Assembly: GCA_910587165.1 (NCBI GenBank)
Contig: CAJUKP010000001.1
Span: 1 to 64,000 of the forward strand
Source: an uncultured Duncaniella sp.
GTDB taxonomy: Bacteria; Bacteroidota; Bacteroidia; Bacteroidales; Muribaculaceae
Direction: 5' to 3'
DNA: 64,000 bases
Shown: positions 61,320 to 64,000 of the stretch, piece after piece
Layout of the letters: every line of letters starts with the position of its first letter
Numbering within the stretch: position 1 is the first letter of the stretch
Translations under genes and position numbers: made by a program
Notes under the pieces: model-generated
What the model was told of the DNA's origin: nothing
Databases searched by the model: none
What the model saw: the letters and a program-made list of their open reading frames with translations, nothing else

Positions 61320-61831
61320 GAACATTATTCCTCGCCCTCTACTACGGAGTGTTCACCCATCTGCCCTCATCATACGCTCCGGTGATAGGCCCGGTGTGCA
61401 ACCGGCTTCGCATCTGGTGCTGCCGCCACATATTCGCACGTTGCGGAAAAGTGAGCACGATCGACCGCAAAGCTTACTTCGGCAACGGTTCCCGACTCGA
61501 GATAGGCGACTACTCGGGCCTCGGGGAAAACTGCAACGTGCCACGAGACATCCGCATAGGCGCCCATGTGATGATGGCCCCGGATGTACTGATCATCAAT
61601 CAGAACCACCGCACGACCTCAACCGACATCCCCATGACCCAACAGGGCTCGGAACCGCGTCGCGAATGCACCATCGGCGACGACTGCTGGATAGGTGCCC
61701 GCGTGATCATAGTGCCGGGTGCCTGCATACAGGAGGGAACCATAGTAGCGGCAGGGGCCGTGGTGACCCGCACCCATCCGCCACGCTCCGTGCTGGGAGG
61801 CAATCCCGCCCGTGTGATCCGAACCAGATGA
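61316..61831 (+). CDS. hexapeptide-repeat acyltransferase
   Basis: This 171-residue left-handed beta-helix protein has LEIGDYSGLGENC, DIRIGAHVMMAPDVLIINQN with the catalytic His in NHRT, ECTIGDDCWIGARVIIVPG, and GAVVTRTHPPRSVLGGNPAR. It resembles the maltose/colanic-acid O-acetyltransferase group; the substrate is unknown. Translational coupling to the MFS gene suggests a joint role in modifying and exporting a sugar. Confidence 0.85.
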   Translation: MRTLFLALYYGVFTHLPSSYAPVIGPVCNRLRIWCCRHIFARCGKVSTIDRKAYFGNGSRLEIGDYSGLGENCNVPRDIRIGAHVMMAPDVLIINQNHRTTSTDIPMTQQGSEPRRECTIGDDCWIGARVIIVPGACIQEGTIVAAGAVVTRTHPPRSVLGGNPARVIRTR

Positions 61832-62077
61832 CATGAGGGAAGGAGGGAGAAGCCAAATGTGTTTTATTGGTCAAAACTTCCTCATTTGAGTCACTTTTAG
61901 CCATGTACAATAAAAAAGTTGGAAATTTTGACCTCAAAGTCCCAAAAAGGCAGTAACTTTGCGTGTTAAAAACCGCCCAAATGTTAATTTTATTAACAAT
62001 ACAGTGATTTTCAACGCATTATTCCAGAGAAAAGAAAACAAAATAGGTATAAACCAAGACGAAAAAGAGAAAGAAAC
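61832..62077. promoter_or_regulatory. control region of the RND efflux operon
   Basis: This gap has no gene. -7 TAACTTTG (61954-61961) is preceded by TTTG at 61927-61930 (23 bases). That -33 lies in the second arm of a long inverted repeat: GGTCAAAACTTCC (61869-61881) faces GGAAATTTTGACC (61921-61933) with one mismatch, 39 bases apart. A small palindrome CTCA-TT-TGAG follows the first arm (61881-61890). A repressor bridging the arms would cover the promoter. Confidence 0.5.
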
Positions 62078-63271
62078 ATGAAATCCATCTCGTCAACACT
62101 CGGCAGCCTCGGGCTGCTCGTCGCATCAGCGGCAATGTTCACAGGATGCTCGGGTAATTCCGGACAACAGCAGGGTATGCAGATGTCCGCACCCGAAATC
62201 GCCACAGTCACCCTCGCTCCCCAGCAGGCCAACCTTGAGGTGACCTTCCCCGCCACCATCCAGGGTAAGACCGACATCGCCATCCGTCCGCAGGTGACAG
62301 GATTCATCACCAAGGTCAATGTCGACGAAGGCCAGCACGTGCGCAAGGGCCAGGTGCTCTTCACACTTGACCAGGTTCAGTTCCAGGCAGCCGTAGACCA
62401 GGCCCAGGCCCAGGTCAACTCCGCCCAGACAGCCGTCAACACCGCCCGCATGACCGCCGACTCGAAGAAGAAGCTTTTTGAGAAAAACATCATCTCCGAC
62501 TATGAATATCAGCTCTCGCAGAACAGTCTCCGCCAGGCCGAGGCACAGCTCGCCACCGCCAAGGCAGCACTCGTCAACGCCAAGAAGAACCTCGCCTACA
62601 CCGTGGTGACCTCACCCAGCGACGGCGTGGTAGGCTCGATCCCCAACCGTGAAGGCTCTCTGGCCAGCCCCTCGTCGGCCCAGCCCCTCACAACCGTCAG
62701 CGACAACTCGCAGGTCTACGCCTATTTCTCGCTCACCGAGAAAGATCTTCTCTCGCTCACCAACAACGGAGCCAACAGCATCGACGCCGCCATCAGCGCC
62801 ATGCCCGAGGTACAGTTCCGTATGTCTGACGGCTCCACCTATCCCCTCAGCGGCAAGGTGGCCACAGTGTCGGGTGTGATTGACAACAACACCGGATCGT
62901 CGAGCGCCCGTGTGCTCTTCAACAATCCCCAGGGTGTGCTCCGCAGCGGCGGCACAGGCGTTATCGTGATGCCCTCCAACCGCGACAATGCCATCGTGAT
63001 TCCCCAGAAGGCCACCTTCGAGCTCCAGGACAAGAAGTTTGTATATGTTGTGAACGACTCCAACAAGGTTGTCTCAACCCCCATCACCATCGACCCCATC
63101 AACGATGGCAAGAACTTTGTGGTGACCTCCGGTCTCAAGGCCGGCGACCGCATAGCCGTCGAGGGTGTCGGCACCCGTCTGAGCGACGGCGCAGCCATCA
63201 CACCGGTTGATCCCGCCAAGGCTCCCCAGCAGGCTCCCGAAGCCGCACAGGCAGCCCCCGCACAGAAATAA
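62078..63271 (+). CDS. RND efflux periplasmic adaptor (AcrA family lipoprotein)
   Basis: This 397-residue protein has a lipobox MFTGC with Cys24. The lipoyl half motif (IAIRPQVTGFITKVNVDEGQ), a helical hairpin (about 100-165, rich in Gln/Ala), the second half (VVTSPSDGVVGSIPNREG), the barrel domain and a membrane-proximal domain follow. The Ala/Pro/Gln tail is unstructured. It connects the pump encoded next to an outer-membrane channel; no TolC gene is seen before the window ends. Confidence 0.93.
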   Translation: MKSISSTLGSLGLLVASAAMFTGCSGNSGQQQGMQMSAPEIATVTLAPQQANLEVTFPATIQGKTDIAIRPQVTGFITKVNVDEGQHVRKGQVLFTLDQVQFQAAVDQAQAQVNSAQTAVNTARMTADSKKKLFEKNIISDYEYQLSQNSLRQAEAQLATAKAALVNAKKNLAYTVVTSPSDGVVGSIPNREGSLASPSSAQPLTTVSDNSQVYAYFSLTEKDLLSLTNNGANSIDAAISAMPEVQFRMSDGSTYPLSGKVATVSGVIDNNTGSSSARVLFNNPQGVLRSGGTGVIVMPSNRDNAIVIPQKATFELQDKKFVYVVNDSNKVVSTPITIDPINDGKNFVVTSGLKAGDRIAVEGVGTRLSDGAAITPVDPAKAPQQAPEAAQAAPAQK

Positions 63272-63335
63272 AACACATCTCTTTCATCACTTGCCAAAGA
63301 ACGCTGAAAGAAACCCTTTATAATCTTGCAATTCA

Positions 63336-64000
63336 ATGAAATTAGATACTTTTATCAACAGGCCGGTGCTGTCGACGGTGATCTCAATCTTCATCGTCCT
63401 CCTGGGTCTGATCGGCCTCTTCGCGCTGCCGGTCACCCAGTTCCCTGACATCGCACCTCCTACAATCCGCGTTTCCACCACCTATCAGGGTGCCAACGCC
63501 CAGGCTGTGCTCAACTCCGTCATCGCCCCCCTCGAGGAGTCGATCAACGGTGCCGAGGGCATGACCCACATGGAGTCGACCGCCACCAATACCGGTTCGG
63601 CCGACATCACAGTGTATTTCGAGCAGGGCTTTGACCCTGACATGGCAGCCGTGGACGTCCAGAACCGTGTCTCCAAGGCTCTCAACCTCCTCCCCGCCGA
63701 GGTAACCCAGTATGGTGTGCAGACCGCCAAGCGCCAGACCTCCATGCTTCTCAACGTGGCTCTCTATGACAAGTCGGGCCACTACACCTCCGAGTTCATC
63801 GACAACTATGCCAAGATCAACATCATCCCCCAGCTCCAGCGTGTGTCGGGTGTGGGTGATGTGATGAGCTTCGGCGCCGACTACTCGATGCGTATATGGC
63901 TCAAGCCTGAGGTGATGGCCCAGTATGGCCTTGTCCCCACCGACATCACCTACGCGCTGGCCGAGCAGAACATCGAGGCCGCTCCCGGTTCGTTCGGCGA
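63336..64000 (+). CDS. RND efflux pump (AcrB/HAE-1 family), start only
   Basis: The gene runs off the window; 221 codons are visible. It begins MKLDTFINRPVLSTVISIFI, the first membrane helix of HAE-1 pumps, followed by LIGLFALPVTQFPDIAPPTI and the porter domain (GADYSMRIWLKPEVMAQYGL, with LAEQNIEAAPGSFG at the window end). It exports drugs or bile-type compounds by proton drive. It lies 64 bases after the adaptor. Confidence 0.95.
   Translation, partial: MKLDTFINRPVLSTVISIFIVLLGLIGLFALPVTQFPDIAPPTIRVSTTYQGANAQAVLNSVIAPLEESINGAEGMTHMESTATNTGSADITVYFEQGFDPDMAAVDVQNRVSKALNLLPAEVTQYGVQTAKRQTSMLLNVALYDKSGHYTSEFIDNYAKINIIPQLQRVSGVGDVMSFGADYSMRIWLKPEVMAQYGLVPTDITYALAEQNIEAAPGSFG

Noticed and set aside
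1..64000. CRISPR array, insertion sequence or complete prophage
   Set aside because: No regularly spaced repeats, no transposase motifs and no set of phage structural genes beyond the portal-like cassette were found by reading.

Overview
The window looks like a chromosomal segment of a fairly GC-rich member of the order Bacteroidales. Muribaculaceae or a close relative is my best guess, but that is inference. The signs are: promoters with the Bacteroidetes -7 box TAnnTTTG and a -33 TTTG; few Shine-Dalgarno sequences; the gene orders DUF4271-hemD-rnpA-yidD-tatD and DUF177-rpmF-fabH-era; a UpxY/Wza/Wzc capsule start; and a secreted protein with the short C-terminal module typical of these gut bacteria.

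Layout. 1-1.7 kb: the 3' part of tRNA-Ala(GGC), its terminator, short repeats, an intact RhuM/PLD-type gene and a decayed second RhuM fragment, which together look like the scar of an integrated element. 1.7-6.9 kb: a nucleotidyltransferase/GHMP-kinase fusion, a membrane protein, and a leftward operon (GH43-like, shikimate kinase, alanine-dehydrogenase-like, viroplasmin-type RNase H). 7-14.4 kb: a patatin/outer-membrane-barrel protein and a TolC-HlyD-ABC2-ABC2 export operon. 14.5-22.2 kb: a secreted Ig-like protein, then DUF177-rpmF-fabH-era-hflX-deacetylase-queG with a REP-like double palindrome between rpmF and fabH. 22-25.7 kb leftward: LOG, DUF4271, hemD, rnpA, yidD, tatD.

25.7-28.6 kb, leftward, is a four-gene cassette built around a gene for a protein resembling a phage portal, with no terminase, capsid, tail or integrase beside it. 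This is the least explained part of the window. bioB, a ThiF-like gene and a MetE-like gene that appears to have lost its zinc ligands follow.

31.7-52.5 kb is a surface-polysaccharide region: a long leader, UpxY-like antiterminator, Wza, Wzc, Wzx flippase, seven glycosyltransferases, an EpsG/Wzy-type polymerase, a DUF5683-like membrane protein, a GNAT acetyltransferase, and after a SIMPL gene a PglC-like initiating transferase with DegT aminotransferase and PglF-like dehydratase. The last three plus an acetyltransferase would be enough to make and load a 4-amino- or 2,4-diamino-trideoxy-hexose. 52.6-61.8 kb: an OmpA-type barrel protein, rimP-nusA-infB, folK, a SotB-like exporter and a hexapeptide acyltransferase. 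62 kb to the end: an RND efflux adaptor and the first third of a pump gene that runs off the window.

All family calls are from reading motifs and gene order; no database search was possible.
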